Below are positions 62,035-64,000 of a DNA stretch of 64,000 bases, one piece after another (within the stretch, counting starts at the first letter, position 1; each line of letters begins with the position of its first letter). The notes under the pieces are model-generated. The model was not told where the DNA came from, did no database searches, and saw only the letters and a list, made by a program, of their open reading frames with translations. Made by a program: the position numbers and the translations under genes. Source of the stretch: Lachnospiraceae bacterium (lineage in GTDB: Bacteria; Bacillota; Clostridia; Lachnospirales; Lachnospiraceae); NCBI GenBank assembly GCA_016287095.1, contig JAEEVK010000004.1:1-64000 (forward strand), in the 5' to 3' direction.

Positions 62035-63074
62035 TAACCAAGGAAAACTACAGCGAGGAACACATCCGTGCCATCCAAGCCAGCAGCAGAAGGGATCCCG
62101 GCCTTATCGAACGCTCCCTTTACGCTATGGGACTACTGGAAGCACTCAGGCTTTCCGGTTTGGACTTCATTTTCAAGGGAGGCAGCTGCCTTATGCTCCT
62201 GCTCCCCCATATTATGAGACTCTCAACAGATATTGACATTGTAGTTGCACCCGGAACGGATGTGTACAGCTATATAGATAAAGCATCAAAGATTTTCCCT
62301 TTCAAAGACAAGAAAGAAGAAACCAGAAAGGGTAAGAACAATATTGTCAAGAAGCACTTCAAATTCACTTATTATTCGCCCATAAGACAAAGTGATTTCT
62401 ATATCCTTCTCGACATACTTTTCGAAGAAAACAACTATGATGCACTTACAGAGAAAAAGATTGAGAACGAGCTGCTACTTACAGAAGGTGACAGCCTTTC
62501 CGTATATACTCCATCCATAGACTGCATCCTCGGTGATAAGCTCACTGCCTTTGCTCCCTACACCACAGGCATCCCTTTAAGGCAGGACAAAGACATGGAA
62601 GTCATGAAACAGTTCTTTGATATAGGAACACTGATAAGCGAATACAAAAATTTTGATCACGTCCTAAAAACATACCGCAAAGTAGCATTGGCAGAAATAG
62701 GCTATCGCGGAGGGGACTTTTCCATCCAGGATGTTCTTAGGGATACCATATCCTCAAGCATTGTCATAGCAGCAAGGGGCAAAGTCGGCGAAGAAGACTA
62801 CAGTTCCTTCAAAGATGGCATACATGCTGTTAGCACACATATCTTCGGAGAGAACTACAGTTGTGAGTTAGCGGCTTACAGAGCTGCAAATGTTATATAT
62901 ATGGCAGCCTGTCTACTGGGTGAAACCGAGTATACAAGGATAGACAGCTACGATGAATTCATCGGTGAGCAATTGAAGACTCCAGAGCTTAAGATATTAG
63001 CCAGGATGAGAAAAGCCCAGCCTTTACAATATGCTTATCTGGTTAAAGCTGACCGAATCCTTTCCGAACTATAA
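62031..63074 (+). CDS. AbiEii/AbiGii-family nucleotidyltransferase toxin
   Basis: GLDFIFKGGSCLMLLLPHIMRLSTDIDIVVAPG nucleotidyltransferase motif; CILGDKLTAFAP. Confidence 0.88.
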   Translation: MITKENYSEEHIRAIQASSRRDPGLIERSLYAMGLLEALRLSGLDFIFKGGSCLMLLLPHIMRLSTDIDIVVAPGTDVYSYIDKASKIFPFKDKKEETRKGKNNIVKKHFKFTYYSPIRQSDFYILLDILFEENNYDALTEKKIENELLLTEGDSLSVYTPSIDCILGDKLTAFAPYTTGIPLRQDKDMEVMKQFFDIGTLISEYKNFDHVLKTYRKVALAEIGYRGGDFSIQDVLRDTISSSIVIAARGKVGEEDYSSFKDGIHAVSTHIFGENYSCELAAYRAANVIYMAACLLGETEYTRIDSYDEFIGEQLKTPELKILARMRKAQPLQYAYLVKADRILSEL

Positions 63075-63156
63075 ATTTTCCCTTTTACATCTGTGTGTCT
63101 GTATATTAAAACAACTTAAATGGTAAGTATTATTATAATTAAAGGTTATTGGAATC

Positions 63157-63468
63157 ATGAATAAAAGAAAGAAAATAATTATTGTCCTGATCACTATTAT
63201 TGTTTTGCTTGTGCTGTTTTTTCCGATACCTCGGGGTACATACTCAGATGGTGGCACTAGAGAATATAGTGCATTGACATATAAAATAATAAAGTGGCAT
63301 AGGCTGATTGGAGAAACAAACAGTGATGGTAGTGTAGATACAGTATATTTTTATAATAAAACATCTGTTTTCTGGATTCCGGACAAATTTAAGAGTATAG
63401 ATGAGCTATGGAAAATAGATTTTGAAAAAGGTGGATTTGAAAAAGTACTCCATTCAAAAAATGAGTAG
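63157..63468 (+). CDS. Small membrane-anchored hypothetical protein
   Basis: N-terminal TM then FFPIPRGTYSDGGTREYSALTYKIIKWHRL. Confidence 0.6.
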   Translation: MNKRKKIIIVLITIIVLLVLFFPIPRGTYSDGGTREYSALTYKIIKWHRLIGETNSDGSVDTVYFYNKTSVFWIPDKFKSIDELWKIDFEKGGFEKVLHSKNE

Positions 63469-63528
63469 TAATTTTATCCGGAAAATATCGTGCTATAGTA
63501 CCAATCGTAGTTTTTAGTATATCGGGAG

Positions 63529-63828
63529 ATGGAAAATATGAAACTGATTACTGACAGATATGAAGAAATTAAGGATAGAATAGAGTTTGAAGATAGCAAA
63601 GATGAACTTATAGTCGAGTGTTATAAGCATAAGATTTTTAGAGAAAAACCATCCAAAAGGTTTAAAGAGGAATTCAAAGAAGATTTTGATCACGAATATC
63701 CCGTCTATTTGAGTGATATTACAAGAAAGCTGGCGAATGGACTCAAGGCAAGGATAAAGTTCCGTAAGGACGAAGAGGCTTTTGAAGAAAAGGTCCTGTC
63801 AGCAGCGTGCAAAGCGTGGGTATGCTGA
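63529..63828 (+). CDS. Hypothetical protein, possibly frameshifted
   Basis: 99-aa ORF; coding-like sequence continues in the +1 frame to the window end (RGYADVDVWNMDSWFIKTVSPMLKQLRKKHHGFPSSF...). Confidence 0.5.
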   Translation: MENMKLITDRYEEIKDRIEFEDSKDELIVECYKHKIFREKPSKRFKEEFKEDFDHEYPVYLSDITRKLANGLKARIKFRKDEEAFEEKVLSAACKAWVC

Positions 63829-64000
63829 TGTTGACGTATGGAATATGGATTCTTGGTTTATAAAAACTGTCTCCCCAATGCTTAAGCAACTTCGAAAGAA
63901 GCATCATGGATTCCCTTCATCTTTTTTGTCTGGTTTTAAACCGTCGCCTGAAGAAAGCGAAGCAGCAAACGCCAAGTGGGAGGGGATTTTGGACAGGATG

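Larger units (their letters stand above)
54086..64000. mobile_element. One end of an integrated element (ICE or plasmid-like), continuing past the window
   Basis: Begins at tRNA fragment; replication-type proteins, small TM proteins, TA system; gene style differs from the left side. Confidence 0.65.

Noticed and set aside
1-64000. CRISPR array
   Set aside because: No regularly spaced repeats of suitable length seen; no cas genes.

Overview
Chromosomal segment of a Firmicute, probably Lachnospiraceae-like (inferred from gene content only). From left to right: 3'-truncated rpoC and complete rpoB; a divergent HTH gene; a polyamine cluster (speA, speE, carboxy(nor)spermidine dehydrogenase and decarboxylase, aguA, aguB) interrupted by an oppositely oriented GGDEF gene whose C-terminus looks like a ribbon-helix-helix DNA-binding domain; redox genes; rfbB divergent from a MerR-methyltransferase fusion; a repeat-bearing orphan protein; FtsX-type ABC exporters; two-component genes; a PadR/DUF1700/DUF4097 operon; CDF transporter, adenine deaminase, GH31; and a TetR/CPBP/MFS operon. 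From about 54.09 kb to the window end the DNA looks like one end of an element integrated in a tRNA-Arg(CCU) gene. Only the 3' part of the tRNA remains at the junction. The element carries replication-type proteins, two small membrane proteins, two Cys-motif proteins and an AbiE-type toxin-antitoxin pair with twin operators. Leading observations: the GGDEF-RHH fusion with its palindromic promoter, an unassigned ~200-nt leader RNA before speA, a MerR-type 19-bp-spacer promoter shared by rfbB and the MerR-methyltransferase, and a small inverted-repeat element that altered two protein-coding sequences. No searches were run; all calls are by inspection.
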